A stretch of DNA of 24,386 bases from Lachnospiraceae bacterium UBA3287 (GTDB taxonomy: Bacteria; Bacillota; Clostridia; Lachnospirales; Lachnospiraceae): the NCBI GenBank assembly GCA_002362155.1, contig DETN01000083.1, forward strand, positions 2,954-27,339, in the 5' to 3' direction. The translations under genes and the position numbers were made by a program. Positions within the stretch are counted from its first letter, which is position 1. Each line of letters begins with the position of its first letter. Of the stretch, positions 1 to 8,003 are shown piece by piece. Below the pieces are notes generated by a model, which was not told the origin of the DNA, searched no databases, and saw only the letters and a list, made by a program, of their open reading frames with translations.

Positions 1-1725
1 TACATCGTGGACGAGAACGATCTGGAGACCCACGGCACCTTTGCCCACCAGCTTCCGCCCACCTACAACTCCATCAGCCACGATCCCAAGTGGCAGGCCC
101 ACTACCTGGACCGCATCTCCCGCCTTTACCAGAGGGACAAGATCCACGGCAATACCGCCATCATCATGTGGAGCCTGGGCAACGAAGCCGGAGGCTATCG
201 CAACACCGATGCCATGTACGAGTACCTGAAGGACCACTCCGATCTTCCGGTCCACTATGAATCCGCCATCCACTGCAGACGGATCTGCTACGACGTGGGC
301 AGCGAGATGTATCCTTCCGTACAGATGGTCCACGATGTGGGAGAGAAGAAGAGGAAGCAGAGACGCCTCAACGACAGGCCCTATTTCCTCTGCGAGTACG
401 CCCACGCCATGGGCGTAGGCCCCGGCAATACCGAAGCCTACTGGCAGGAGATCTATCAATACGACAGTCTCATGGGGGGCTGCGTATGGGAGATGACAGA
501 CCATGCCGTGCTTCATGAGGACGGTTCCTATACCTACGGCGGCGACCACGGGGAGTGGAGCCATGACAGCAACTTCTGCGTGGACGGCCTCTTCTATCCC
601 GACAGAAGACCCTCCGCCGGCGCAAAGATCATCCGCTTTATATACCGCCCCATCCGGGTATCCTACCTGTCCGGCGGACGCTTTAAGATCTTCAATACTA
701 CCGCCTTCTCCGAAGGCAGCCGTTATGAACTGACCTTTGACTGGAACGACGGCACATCCCATGTCGTGATCCCGGGGGCCGGTCCCCTGTCGGAAGAGAC
801 AGTGGAGATCCCCCTCGGAAAGCAGACGGACGGCAGCCTGATGGTCCTGGTGACCGCAAGGGACAAAAAGACCGGAAACGTGGTCTCCGAAGAAGAGATC
901 GTCATTAAGCAGGTGGTGCAGCAGGCTCCCGAAAGAGAGAAGCTGCCTGAATTCTGTTCTCTGGCAGACGGAAAAGCATATATCACCCTGGCGGACGGCC
1001 AGGTCATGACCGACGCTCCCGAGCCGGTCCTTCTTTACAGGGCGGCCACGGACAACGATACGGACGCCACTTTCGGCCGTCCCATGAAGCCCTGGTACGA
1101 CCAGAAACAGGAACTGGTCAGCAGCGAACTGACGGACAAAGGCTGCAGGAACGTCTTCAGGATCACCAATAAGAAAGCGAAGTTCCTGATGACGGAGACC
1201 TGGGAGGGGACAGAAGAAGGGATCCTGGTCACCTGCATCCTGCACTGCACCTCCGGCAGGGGCACCCTTCCCCGCTTCGGCAGGTCTTTCCGTCTGGACA
1301 AGGTCTTTGACCTGGTGGAATACACCGGCCGCTGCGGAGAGTCCTACTGCGATATGAAGGATCAGTTCCCCATCCGGAAGGTCTCCTGCACCGTGGCGGA
1401 TATGACAGAGCCCAACATCCGGCCCCAGGAGAGCGGCAACCGGTGCGACTGCACCCTGGCCAGCGTCAGCGACGGCAAAGTCAGAGTCACCTTCCAGGCC
1501 GTGGACAGGCCCTTCGAACTGGGCATTAAGCCCTATACCGACAGGGCCCTGACCGGCATGAAGCACAGGGAGGACGAGGTCAGGACCGGCACCTATGTGA
1601 CCATCCAGCGTTTCCAGCAGGGCATCGGCACCGGTGCCTGCGGACCGGGGATCATGCCCGAATACACATACAGCGTGAAGAAGGACTATGCCCTCCGCTT
1701 CCTGATCCGGACAGAGACTCTGTAA
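1..1725 (+). CDS. lacZ: Beta-galactosidase, GH2 LacZ type, 3' part (5' end outside window)
   Basis: The reading frame is open from base 1, so this is the C-terminal 574 residues of a gene that begins before the window. The fragment opens with VDENDLETHG, a conserved stretch at the start of the LacZ catalytic barrel's second half. WSLGNEAGG holds the acid/base Glu (fragment residue 62), and LCEYAHAMG holds the nucleophile Glu (residue 132), both typical of retaining GH2 beta-galactosidases. Further on, LLYRAATDNDTDA matches the conserved entry of the C-terminal beta-sandwich (Bgal small chain) domain, so the protein ends with the full LacZ domain set. It should hydrolyse lactose or other beta-galactosides in the cytoplasm, as no export signal is expected in this family. 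Substrate preference cannot be read from the fragment. A strong terminator follows, so it appears transcriptionally separate from the HAD/ROK pair. Confidence 0.95.
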   Translation, partial: YIVDENDLETHGTFAHQLPPTYNSISHDPKWQAHYLDRISRLYQRDKIHGNTAIIMWSLGNEAGGYRNTDAMYEYLKDHSDLPVHYESAIHCRRICYDVGSEMYPSVQMVHDVGEKKRKQRRLNDRPYFLCEYAHAMGVGPGNTEAYWQEIYQYDSLMGGCVWEMTDHAVLHEDGSYTYGGDHGEWSHDSNFCVDGLFYPDRRPSAGAKIIRFIYRPIRVSYLSGGRFKIFNTTAFSEGSRYELTFDWNDGTSHVVIPGAGPLSEETVEIPLGKQTDGSLMVLVTARDKKTGNVVSEEEIVIKQVVQQAPEREKLPEFCSLADGKAYITLADGQVMTDAPEPVLLYRAATDNDTDATFGRPMKPWYDQKQELVSSELTDKGCRNVFRITNKKAKFLMTETWEGTEEGILVTCILHCTSGRGTLPRFGRSFRLDKVFDLVEYTGRCGESYCDMKDQFPIRKVSCTVADMTEPNIRPQESGNRCDCTLASVSDGKVRVTFQAVDRPFELGIKPYTDRALTGMKHREDEVRTGTYVTIQRFQQGIGTGACGPGIMPEYTYSVKKDYALRFLIRTETL

Positions 1726-1778
1726 GAGGGGACGCCCCGGAGGAGATCTGGCGGAACAGATATCTTACGGCAGACCAG

Positions 1779-1824
1779 GGCCGGGAGACAGATCGCAAAA
1801 GGGATCTGCCTCCCGGCCTTTTTT
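1779..1824 (+). terminator. Rho-independent terminator after lacZ
   Basis: A long stem begins GGCCGGGAG and closes CTCCCGGCC, extended by CAGATC/GATCTG with one A-C mismatch and a short A-rich loop. It is followed directly by six T. It lies about 54 bases after the beta-galactosidase stop and before the HAD gene promoter. Confidence 0.9.
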
Positions 1825-1834
1825 CTCTGGGGGA

Positions 1835-1864
1835 TTGCGGGAGAGAGCGGGAAGCCGATACAAT
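1835..1864 (+). promoter_or_regulatory. Putative sigma-A promoter for the HAD/ROK pair
   Basis: TTGCGG (1835-1840) and TACAAT (1859-1864) are separated by 18 bases. They lie just after the lacZ terminator and about 35 bases before the HAD start codon. The -10 matches consensus at five of six positions, the -35 at its TTG only. Confidence 0.5.
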
Positions 1865-1898
1865 AGGGCTATATATCCACCGCAAAGGATGATTATTT

Positions 1899-2579
1899 AT
1901 GAAAGTGATTTTTGATATGGACGGCGTCCTGCTGGATTCGGAACAGGTCTACAGGGAAGGGTGGCTCCATGCGGCCCGGCTTTTTCATCTGTCCGAAGAA
2001 AAGATGAGGGAAGCGGTGATCCTGGCTACGGGGGTGACCGACGAGGCGGAGAGGGCCATTATGACAGAGGCCTTCGGCCATGTACCCGGCTATGACCCGG
2101 ACCTGGCCTACAGGGCCTGCAGAAGCTACTTTCACGGCGTCGTGGACCGGGGAGAGATGCCGGTCAAGGAAGGGGCCCGGCCCCTTCTTGCAGCCCTGAA
2201 GGAAAAAGGAATTCCCGTGGGCCTTGCCTCCTCGTCCCCCATGCCTCTCCTGGAAAAGGAGATGAAGCTTGCGGGCCTCTATGACTTCTTTGACGTCATC
2301 ATCAGCGGGGACATGGTGGAAAGGAGCAAGCCGGATCCGGAGATCTTTCTGAAGTGCGCGGCCGCTCTTGGAAGAGGCGAAGATCCGGATACCTATGTCG
2401 TCGAGGATTCCTACAACGGGATCCGGGCCGCCGCGGCCGCCGGCATGAAGGGGATCATGGTCCCGGACCAGCTTCCCCCCACCGGGGAGATGGAGAAGCT
2501 CTCCCTTCGCATAGAGCCTTCTCTTAATGGGGTCCTTTCCTTCTTCAGGGCCCTCTGGGAAAAGGAAGGAGAAAGCTGA
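1899..2579 (+). CDS. HAD-superfamily hydrolase, beta-phosphoglucomutase-like
   Basis: A 226-residue protein with all four HAD motifs in order. Motif I is DMDGVLLDS near the N-terminus, with nucleophile Asp6 and acid/base Asp8. Motif II is LASSS, motif III the Lys in SKPDPEIF, and motif IV the Asp pair region VVEDSYNG. The helical cap inserted between motifs I and II, and the length, fit the subgroup of beta-phosphoglucomutases and sugar-phosphate phosphatases. The exact substrate cannot be assigned. The start is supported by AAAGGATG upstream. The next gene, a ROK sugar kinase, starts 46 bases downstream on the same strand with no terminator between, so phosphorylation of a sugar followed by phosphate transfer or removal is a reasonable joint role (inference). 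Confidence 0.9.
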   Translation: MKVIFDMDGVLLDSEQVYREGWLHAARLFHLSEEKMREAVILATGVTDEAERAIMTEAFGHVPGYDPDLAYRACRSYFHGVVDRGEMPVKEGARPLLAALKEKGIPVGLASSSPMPLLEKEMKLAGLYDFFDVIISGDMVERSKPDPEIFLKCAAALGRGEDPDTYVVEDSYNGIRAAAAAGMKGIMVPDQLPPTGEMEKLSLRIEPSLNGVLSFFRALWEKEGES

Positions 2580-2625
2580 GGCCGGGGAGCCATTCACTAA
2601 GCTTACGTCAGGGAGGAAATTTTTT

Positions 2626-3558
2626 ATGAAGTACATGGTATTCGACGTGGGAGGAACCGCCATCAAATATTCCGTCATGGATGAGGACCTGAGGATCTAT
2701 GAGAAAGGGGAAGTCCCTACGCCCCGGGACAGCAGAGAGCATTTCTATCAGGTCCTGGAAGAGATCTATCTGCCCCACAGGGAAGAGACGGAAGGCGTCG
2801 CCCTTTCCCTTCCCGGCTTTATAGACATCGAGAACGGCTACGTGGATGCTCCGGGAGCCATCGACTACAATAAGAACGCATATATAGGCCCCGATCTGGA
2901 AAAACGCTTCGGATGCCCTGTCCACATCGCCAACGACGGCAAATGCGCAGCGGTGGCGGAGTACTGGAAGGGCGAGCTGAAGGGCTGCACCAACGGGGCG
3001 GTCATGATCCTGGGGACCGGCATAGGCGGCGGCCTCATTGTGGACGGAAAGCTGGTGAGCGGCGTCCATTTCACGGCGGGCGAGTTCAGCTTCCTCCACG
3101 CAAACCCCGACATGTGGGAGGACATGGACGGTATGTTTGCCCTTCGCAGTTCTGCCAGGGGGCTTCTGAGCTATTACTGCTACAGCTGTATGCAGAGGGG
3201 CATTCCCGAGGACGGCCCCCTGGACGGACGTATTTTCTTTGAGCGCTATCACCGGGGGGATCCCTTCGCGGCAGCGGCCCTGGACCGCCTGGCTCTGACC
3301 GCCGCCCGCCAGATCTACAACATGTCGGTCCTTCTGGACCTGGAGGTGGTGGCCATAGGAGGCGGGATCAGCGGCCAGGACGCTGTCATAGAGGCCATAG
3401 AGACCAGGGTGAAGGAAGCCTATGCCTCGGGCCCCAACGCCCTCTGCGGCTTCTGCCTGACCGCGCCCAGGATCGTCCGCTGTCATTTCGGGAGCGAAGC
3501 CAATCAGATCGGAGCCCTCTATCTTTACCTGGAGGCGGAGGGGAAGCCTCTGACCTGA
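2626..3558 (+). CDS. ROK-family sugar kinase (zinc-motif-less)
   Basis: A 310-residue ROK protein. The N-terminal FDVGGTAIKYSVMD is the phosphate-binding DxGGT loop. ANDGKCAAVAEYW carries the catalytic Asp of the sugar site, and MILGTGIGGGLIVDGKLVSG is the second ATP-binding segment, followed by the family's G-E-x-x-H-like AGEFSFLH. The Cys-rich zinc motif found in many glucokinases and NagC/Mlc repressors is absent, and there is no helix-turn-helix, so this is a kinase and not a regulator. This form resembles the beta-glucoside kinase (BglK)-like branch of the family, but substrate is uncertain. The frame continues upstream to 2527; I chose the ATG at 2626 because GGGAGGAAA lies just before it and the DxGGT motif then sits at the usual place near the N-terminus. 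Confidence 0.9.
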   Translation: MKYMVFDVGGTAIKYSVMDEDLRIYEKGEVPTPRDSREHFYQVLEEIYLPHREETEGVALSLPGFIDIENGYVDAPGAIDYNKNAYIGPDLEKRFGCPVHIANDGKCAAVAEYWKGELKGCTNGAVMILGTGIGGGLIVDGKLVSGVHFTAGEFSFLHANPDMWEDMDGMFALRSSARGLLSYYCYSCMQRGIPEDGPLDGRIFFERYHRGDPFAAAALDRLALTAARQIYNMSVLLDLEVVAIGGGISGQDAVIEAIETRVKEAYASGPNALCGFCLTAPRIVRCHFGSEANQIGALYLYLEAEGKPLT

Positions 3559-3591
3559 GCTGAATAAAAGAGAAAAAGAGAGAAAGAAGGA

Positions 3592-3621
3592 GGGCAGATC
3601 CTGCATGGCAGAAAGCTGCCC
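3592..3621 (-). terminator. Weak terminator-like hairpin after the DUF5688 gene
   Basis: Read on the minus strand, GGGCAG and CTGCCC enclose an 18-base loop and are followed by a pyrimidine tract with several T runs (down to about 3565). It lies just beyond the DUF5688 stop at 3632. The six-pair stem is short. Confidence 0.4.
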
Positions 3622-3631
3622 TGAAGAGGGA

Positions 3632-4654
3632 TCAGAAAATAATGAGAGGATCCTCCGCATCTTCTTCCGTGCTGCCCTTAGAGCTGCCTGCAGGCGCCTG
3701 CCCGCAGGCAGTATTTTTATGGTCTTCTTCCCCGGGGACCAGGGCGCAGGCGATGCGGCCCAGGGCCCGGCTGTAGAAATATACATTGTCGGACAGCCTG
3801 TCTTCGGGGGAGACCTGTTCTGCGTTGACGTTTTTTACGATGGCGGGAAGAATGGGGATGCAGGGAAAACTGCCTGCGGGCAGGAGAAGGACTTCATGAA
3901 TGGAAGAGGGGATGATATAGAAATCGTCCTGAAGAATACGGGAGGCTTCGGGACCGAATCCGGGATAGGCCAGGACGCTGGCCCCCATGAAGCCCCTGCT
4001 GTTGGTGGCAACGAAGAGGGGAATGTGACCGCCGCCGGCCAGGTTCAGGAAGGGAGAGGACATTTCGGTAAGGATCTCGGACATGGGACGGATGGTCAGG
4101 GGGATGGTTCTGGAAGCGGTCTCCAGGGCGTCCTCGAAGAGCTTTTCCTGACTGACCCCGAAGAGGGAAAGAAGAGAATGGTTGACCACGGCGCTGGCCC
4201 TGGAATCGCCTATGCCGCCGAAATCCACGCGGACGATCAGGGCCAGGTCTGCGACCTCCCGCCAGGGAAGGGAGCGGAGCTGTTCTTCGTTGCCCTTTCT
4301 GGGGACCAGCTCCAGCATCAGGCGGTCCCTGCAGTCCTCATAGGTAAAGGACACGGGGGAGCTGGTCCAGCCGGGGGACTTCAGGATGGGCAGGACATCC
4401 TGAAGGAGCCTGTCCAGGGCCTCCTCCAGGGGAAGGCCCTGCAGGTACATGGCGAAGTAGGGGCCGGGATTGATACTGGCGCCCACCCTGGAAGAGGGAT
4501 AGCCCAGGGTCAGGCCCCGGTAGGACTCTCCCTGGAGCTTTTCCACGTCCCGGATCCCGATCCGGATCCCGGCTCCCGGACCCTGGGGATGAGAGTCGAA
4601 ATAAGACTGAAGGCTGGCGACGGCCCGGCTTAGAAATTCATCGTAGTTTTTCAT
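3632..4654 (-). CDS. DUF5688 family protein
   Basis: A 340-residue protein that I recognise as DUF5688-like, a family of unknown function common in Lachnospiraceae and relatives. It looks soluble: there is no signal peptide or membrane segment. The N-terminal half contains a helical region (EKLQGESYRGLTL), the middle a strand/helix segment including ADLALIVRVDFG, and the C-terminal half hydrophobic strands (HIPLFVATN, DDFYIIPSSIHEVLLLP). The last 28 or so residues are polar and low-complexity, and their codons coincide with an opposing terminator hairpin (3684-3718). Start: AGGAGGT lies five bases before the ATG at 4654. It is separated from the upstream ADA-like gene on the same strand by a terminator, so it has its own transcript. 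No function can be stated. Confidence 0.8.
   Translation of the reverse strand: MKNYDEFLSRAVASLQSYFDSHPQGPGAGIRIGIRDVEKLQGESYRGLTLGYPSSRVGASINPGPYFAMYLQGLPLEEALDRLLQDVLPILKSPGWTSSPVSFTYEDCRDRLMLELVPRKGNEEQLRSLPWREVADLALIVRVDFGGIGDSRASAVVNHSLLSLFGVSQEKLFEDALETASRTIPLTIRPMSEILTEMSSPFLNLAGGGHIPLFVATNSRGFMGASVLAYPGFGPEASRILQDDFYIIPSSIHEVLLLPAGSFPCIPILPAIVKNVNAEQVSPEDRLSDNVYFYSRALGRIACALVPGEEDHKNTACGQAPAGSSKGSTEEDAEDPLIIF
3684..3718 (+). terminator. Terminator for the HAD/ROK operon, inside the opposing gene
   Basis: CTGCCTGC (3684-3691) pairs perfectly with GCAGGCAG (3704-3711) around a 12-base loop and is followed by TATTTTTAT. It faces the plus strand and is the only good terminator after the ROK kinase. 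It lies within the 3' coding end of the convergent DUF5688 gene. Confidence 0.7.
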
Positions 4655-4887
4655 TTGTTACCTCCTGGATATGATAATAAAGACATGTATACACAGACAG
4701 GACGGCGGAAGGGGGCGCATGAAAAAGAGCCCTTCCCATCCCGGCATGTACAGGAAAAGACCGGAAAAGACAGGAATACCGTCTTCAGATATGAAAAAAA
4801 AGAAAATGGGATTTTGCGCCCGGACGGGCAGACGGAGCGGGAGGCTCCTGCTCAACAAAGAGAGATGAGCACGTGATCATTGCTGTA
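4655..4887 (-). other. Leader region without a gene
   Basis: This is part of the 314-base gap between two minus-strand genes. Short frames on both strands lack ribosome binding sites and recognisable products. If the promoter at 4888-4896 is real, this stretch is a leader of roughly 225 bases for DUF5688. I see no riboswitch that I recognise in it. Confidence 0.4.
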
Positions 4888-4896
4888 ACTATAGCA
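4888..4896 (-). promoter_or_regulatory. Extended -10 promoter candidate upstream of DUF5688
   Basis: On the minus strand the sequence reads TGCTATAGT, an extended -10 (TGn + TATAGT). No convincing -35 is seen. It lies 234 bases before the DUF5688 start and just after the terminator of the preceding gene. Confidence 0.4.
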
Positions 4897-4918
4897 CAGA
4901 GGAAGCCCCTTTAGCAAG

Positions 4919-4958
4919 AAAAAAGGAAGGCCCCGCCCGGAGCCAGGCCCGGGCGGGG
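4919..4958 (-). terminator. Rho-independent terminator after the ADA-SLOG gene
   Basis: CCCCGCCCGG (4931-4940) and CCGGGCGGGG (4949-4958) form a perfect 10-pair stem with an 8-base loop. Read on the minus strand it is followed by CCTTCC and a T run. It lies 10 bases after the stop codon of the minus-strand gene. Confidence 0.9.
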
Positions 4959-4968
4959 TGGTAAAAAC

Positions 4969-7443
4969 TCAGTCCCTGCCATGCATTTCTTCCCATACAT
5001 CCCCGATGGCTGCGAGGATCATTTCATCGTCCTCCGGACCTGCAATGATCCTTGCGTAGCCCTGGAGAGTCTGGGCTTTGGAATAGAGGGTCCCCGCATG
5101 GCGGCTTACGAAGATCCTGGCCTTGCGTTTGCCGTTCCTGGCCTCCTGGATCACGTTGGCTCCGGCCGAATTGCCGTCCAGAGCGATCACCACCGAGGGC
5201 CGGCGCTTGAAGATCTCATAGGAAAAGGATTTGTAGAGGCCCATGCCGGTGGATTCGATGGAGATCCGGATCTCCGCCCCGCTCTTTTTAAGGCGGGAGA
5301 CTTCCGCCTGGGTCAGCTCCGTGGGCACGATGGAAAAGAGTTCGAAGCGCCCCTGTGAGAGGGATGCCAGCTCCTGTTCATAGGCCAGCATGCGGTGTCC
5401 CGTTACAAAGAAGACTTTTTCGGGATCGGCGCCTTTCAGGATCCTGGAAAGAAGCTCTTTCATGCCTTCCTGCATGCGGGTGGCCCGGTGGTCCGTGTTG
5501 AAGCTGCCCCCCAGAAGGATCACGGGGACCCTGTCTTCGGGAAGGGGGCGCACTCTGCCGGCCAGGCAGATCTCGCTTTCCAGGCGGCCGCGTCCGATCA
5601 TGAGATCGGAGTCGGGCACAGGCTCCAGGCGGATCCTTTCTTCAAAGAAGGGGAGGACACGGTCCGGCGGGCAGAGTCCGGCAAAGGCAGCTTCCTTGCC
5701 CTTAAAGGCATCAAGGCTCTCCTGCAGGACCCTGTCCTCGGCGCGCCGCATGGAGGTCATTTCCTCCGCGGACAGGCCCAGCAGCCTTTCCAGGGCCAGC
5801 TGTTCGTCGATGGAATCTGTTCCGTAGAGAGCTCCGCCGTCGGTCCCCTGGACGCAGGCGATGCCCTCCGCAAGGTACTGGCGCAGGGGATGGTGGGCCA
5901 GGACGCTGAGGTTGTTGAGGCGGACGTTGCTGGTCAGCTGGAACTCCAGGACCACGCCGGCCTCCTTCAGATCCCGCATCAGCTGCCGTCCCTTTTCGGA
6001 ACTGAGGTTGGCGGTATAGAGGCCGTGGCCGATCCGCATGGGGGGCATGGGCTGGCCGGGAGAGAGGGATTCCTTTACAAGGCGGAGGCTCCAGGCCACG
6101 TTGTCCCGCAGGGAGTCGTTCTCGCCCGCGTGGATGCGGATCACAAAGCCCGGGACCCTGCCCGCTATGGCAGTCAGCTCCCGGATCAGGGGCCGGAGCT
6201 CCCGGATATCGTTGATCTCTTCGCCGATGATGTCCGAGCCCGCCACATAGGGATCGCAGGCGATGGCCCGAAGGGTCCGGACCTGGTCCTGGACCACCTT
6301 TCTGGGCTCCACCCTGTCTCTTACGATGGTCAGGGGAATGCGGCGGAAGGAGGCCAGAAGGCGGATGACCACCCCGGTCTCTTTTCTTATGGCAGGCATG
6401 GCCCGGTGGACCTGGTCCAGAAGGGACGGCGCCTGGTCCGGCTTTACAAGGCCCGTATCGGATATTTCGATATAGAGGATGCCCCGGCTGCGGCAGCCTC
6501 TGGCGATCCAGAGGAGCTTGTTCTGGAAGAGGCTGAAGGAGCCGTATACGGGATCCCGGCGGTCCTTTTCCATCTGCGCCAGGGCGGCCGCGATCTCCCT
6601 GTCGGGGACGGGGCCGTACTTTTCAAGGTCCACCGGTCCGTCGTCGGGCCGGCCCTTGGTGAAGACGTAGCGGTAGAGATAGACCTTTTCCAGGTTTGAA
6701 AAGACCGCCTGGCCGTCCTTGAGGATGGACAGGGAGGCCCGGATCTTCGGGATGTTGAAGGCGGCATTTCCGGGATCCGCCAGAATAAAGTCCGCGAAGT
6801 TGATGAAGGTGTTGTCATCGATCCTCCGGGTCAGGTACTTGCCCTGGAGGAGAGAATCCGAAAAGGCCTGCTTTGTGACGGCCCGCCGCTCTTCCAGAAG
6901 GGCTTTCTGGGCCGGTGTGCACCGCAGCCCCAGCTTTTTGACGTAATAGAGGGGATAGCGGATCTGGTGGAAGATCCCCAGGGCGATCAGGATATCCGGG
7001 TCCAGGTTGGCGTTCATGTGGGTGTGGAGGTCCGTCCGGAACTTATAGTCCCTGGGGATATAGGTCTTGACCAGGGTCTCCCAGGTCCCCAGACGATAGT
7101 CCTTGGTCTGGCTCATCAGGGTCTTGGCTATGGCCGGAATGGAAGCCTTGCGCTCTATGGTCCCATCGGGATAGATGTTGGCCACCTTGGTGTCCCCCAG
7201 GCGGAGGATGTAGACGGAACGGTTGGCGTCGTCGATATAGCAGGGGACCCTGCCCCGGACCACCTTGAGGCCGTTTTCGTCGAATTCCAGAGGAAGGGCG
7301 CAGAGGCGGGCCAGGTTGGTGATGAGGTTCCCCGTGGCGTGGTTGGGGGTGCGCAGCTGATAGGAAAGATCTTCTCCTTCCATGAACAGGTCCACAATGA
7401 TGTCTTTTTCCTTATCAAGATAAAACTGGCCGAAGGTCTTCAT
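4969..7443 (-). CDS. Adenosine deaminase-like domain fused to a SLOG-like Rossmann domain
   Basis: An 824-residue, apparently cytosolic, two-domain protein. The central part has the metal-dependent deaminase signature of the adenosine/AMP deaminase family in the right order: HTH at residues 140-142, HAGE at 438-441 (metal-type His and catalytic Glu), GHG with His473, SN in TSNVRLNN, and TD with Asp535. Residues 1 to about 130 form an additional N-terminal region rich in strands. From about 610 to 824 there is a second domain with VPVILLGGSFNTDHRA, VFFVTGHRMLAYEQEL and VVIALDGNSAGANVIQEA, which resembles the nucleotide-binding SLOG (DprA/LOG-like) fold. Deamination of a nucleoside or nucleotide plus binding of a nucleotide ligand is inferred; the substrate is unknown. 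The frame is open up to 7812, but AAAGGAG eight bases before the ATG at 7443, and a promoter behind it, decide the start. Confidence 0.85.
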   Translation of the reverse strand: MKTFGQFYLDKEKDIIVDLFMEGEDLSYQLRTPNHATGNLITNLARLCALPLEFDENGLKVVRGRVPCYIDDANRSVYILRLGDTKVANIYPDGTIERKASIPAIAKTLMSQTKDYRLGTWETLVKTYIPRDYKFRTDLHTHMNANLDPDILIALGIFHQIRYPLYYVKKLGLRCTPAQKALLEERRAVTKQAFSDSLLQGKYLTRRIDDNTFINFADFILADPGNAAFNIPKIRASLSILKDGQAVFSNLEKVYLYRYVFTKGRPDDGPVDLEKYGPVPDREIAAALAQMEKDRRDPVYGSFSLFQNKLLWIARGCRSRGILYIEISDTGLVKPDQAPSLLDQVHRAMPAIRKETGVVIRLLASFRRIPLTIVRDRVEPRKVVQDQVRTLRAIACDPYVAGSDIIGEEINDIRELRPLIRELTAIAGRVPGFVIRIHAGENDSLRDNVAWSLRLVKESLSPGQPMPPMRIGHGLYTANLSSEKGRQLMRDLKEAGVVLEFQLTSNVRLNNLSVLAHHPLRQYLAEGIACVQGTDGGALYGTDSIDEQLALERLLGLSAEEMTSMRRAEDRVLQESLDAFKGKEAAFAGLCPPDRVLPFFEERIRLEPVPDSDLMIGRGRLESEICLAGRVRPLPEDRVPVILLGGSFNTDHRATRMQEGMKELLSRILKGADPEKVFFVTGHRMLAYEQELASLSQGRFELFSIVPTELTQAEVSRLKKSGAEIRISIESTGMGLYKSFSYEIFKRRPSVVIALDGNSAGANVIQEARNGKRKARIFVSRHAGTLYSKAQTLQGYARIIAGPEDDEMILAAIGDVWEEMHGRD

Positions 7444-7500
7444 AGACAGTCTCCTTTGCCGGGGCCGGGAATCAGGGTTTCCTGAAGCAGTGATGAAACT

Positions 7501-7509
7501 ATCATAGCA
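7501..7509 (-). promoter_or_regulatory. Extended -10 promoter candidate for the ADA-SLOG gene
   Basis: On the minus strand it reads TGCTATGAT, an extended -10 with five of six consensus bases. The expected transcript start is about 50 bases before the ATG at 7443. No good -35 was found. Confidence 0.5.
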
Positions 7510-7546
7510 TACTTTTGGCCCGGGGATGCCGTTAAGGAGTCCCATA

Positions 7547-7555
7547 TGGTAAAAT
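7547..7555 (+). promoter_or_regulatory. Extended -10 promoter candidate for the COG2388-type GNAT gene
   Basis: TGGTAAAAT is an extended -10 about 60 bases before the start at 7616. It faces away from the minus-strand candidate at 7501-7509, so this is a divergent promoter region. No convincing -35 is present. Confidence 0.4.
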
Positions 7556-7615
7556 AAGGACACCGGGAACGATCCGGAGACAAGCGTCCGCATGCCTGCG
7601 GACAGGGAGGCGCAG

Positions 7616-7966
7616 ATGTCATTCAGAGAAGAAAAAGAGAGAATCGTATATCTGGACGAAGAGGGAAGAGAGCTGGCCGTGATCGAGTTTCCCCTGTTCG
7701 AAGAGGGAAAGGCGGAGGTGACCCATACCATCGTGGACAAGTCCCTCAGGGGCCGGGGGATCGCCGGGCAGCTGACAATGCGCATGGCGGAGAAATTCCG
7801 GCGGGAGGGCATAAAGGCCGAACTGACCTGCTCCTACGCCGTCAGCTGGTTTTCAAAGCATCCGGAGTACCGGGATCTTCTGATCGATCCGGAAAAGGAA
7901 GAGGAAAAGGCTGCAGGTCAGAGCGGGGGAGCCTGCCGGATCCCCGTCCACAGAAGAAAATCATAA
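7616..7966 (+). CDS. Small GNAT N-acetyltransferase (COG2388/YjdJ type)
   Basis: A 116-residue protein that matches the short stand-alone GNAT family. VTHTIVDKSLRGRGIAGQL is the strand 4 and acetyl-CoA pyrophosphate loop (R-G-x-G-I-A), and TCSYAVSWFSKHPEYRDLL is the family's characteristic C-terminal signature. These proteins are thought to transfer acetyl groups to small molecules or protein ends; the acceptor is unknown. The last 20 or so residues are a polar tail rich in Glu, Lys and Gly. An in-frame ATG lies eight codons upstream, but AGGGAGG five bases before the ATG at 7616 decides the start. It is divergent from the ADA-SLOG gene. Confidence 0.85.
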   Translation: MSFREEKERIVYLDEEGRELAVIEFPLFEEGKAEVTHTIVDKSLRGRGIAGQLTMRMAEKFRREGIKAELTCSYAVSWFSKHPEYRDLLIDPEKEEEKAAGQSGGACRIPVHRRKS

Positions 7967-8003
7967 GGTTAACATGGCAGAGCCTTTTTCTCTCTGCCGT
8001 GTC

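Noticed and set aside
2527..2625. N-terminal extension of the ROK kinase frame
   Set aside because: It overlaps the HAD gene end in another frame; the strong ribosome site and the DxGGT motif position support the start at 2626.
3605..4633. 342-codon plus-strand frame
   Set aside because: It lies antisense to DUF5688, is Gly/Gln/Asp-rich shadow text without a ribosome site, and the minus-strand frame has the recognisable family and an AGGAGGT site.
5395..6699. 434-codon plus-strand frame
   Set aside because: Antisense shadow of the ADA-SLOG gene; G/C-rich codons suppress stops in other frames. No motif and no ribosome site.
4969..7443. Assignment of the ADA-like gene to a RADAR defence system
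   Set aside because: RADAR needs the RdrA ATPase next to RdrB; no such gene is adjacent, and the C-terminal SLOG-like domain is an additional feature.
7444..7812. N-terminal extension of the ADA-SLOG frame
   Set aside because: It would overlap the divergent GNAT gene and lies upstream of the promoter and ribosome site for the ATG at 7443.
7976..7998. GGCAGAG/CTCTGCC hairpin as a terminator of the GNAT gene
   Set aside because: The T run lies in the loop and none follows the stem; it is kept only as a possible influence on the promoter at 8004.
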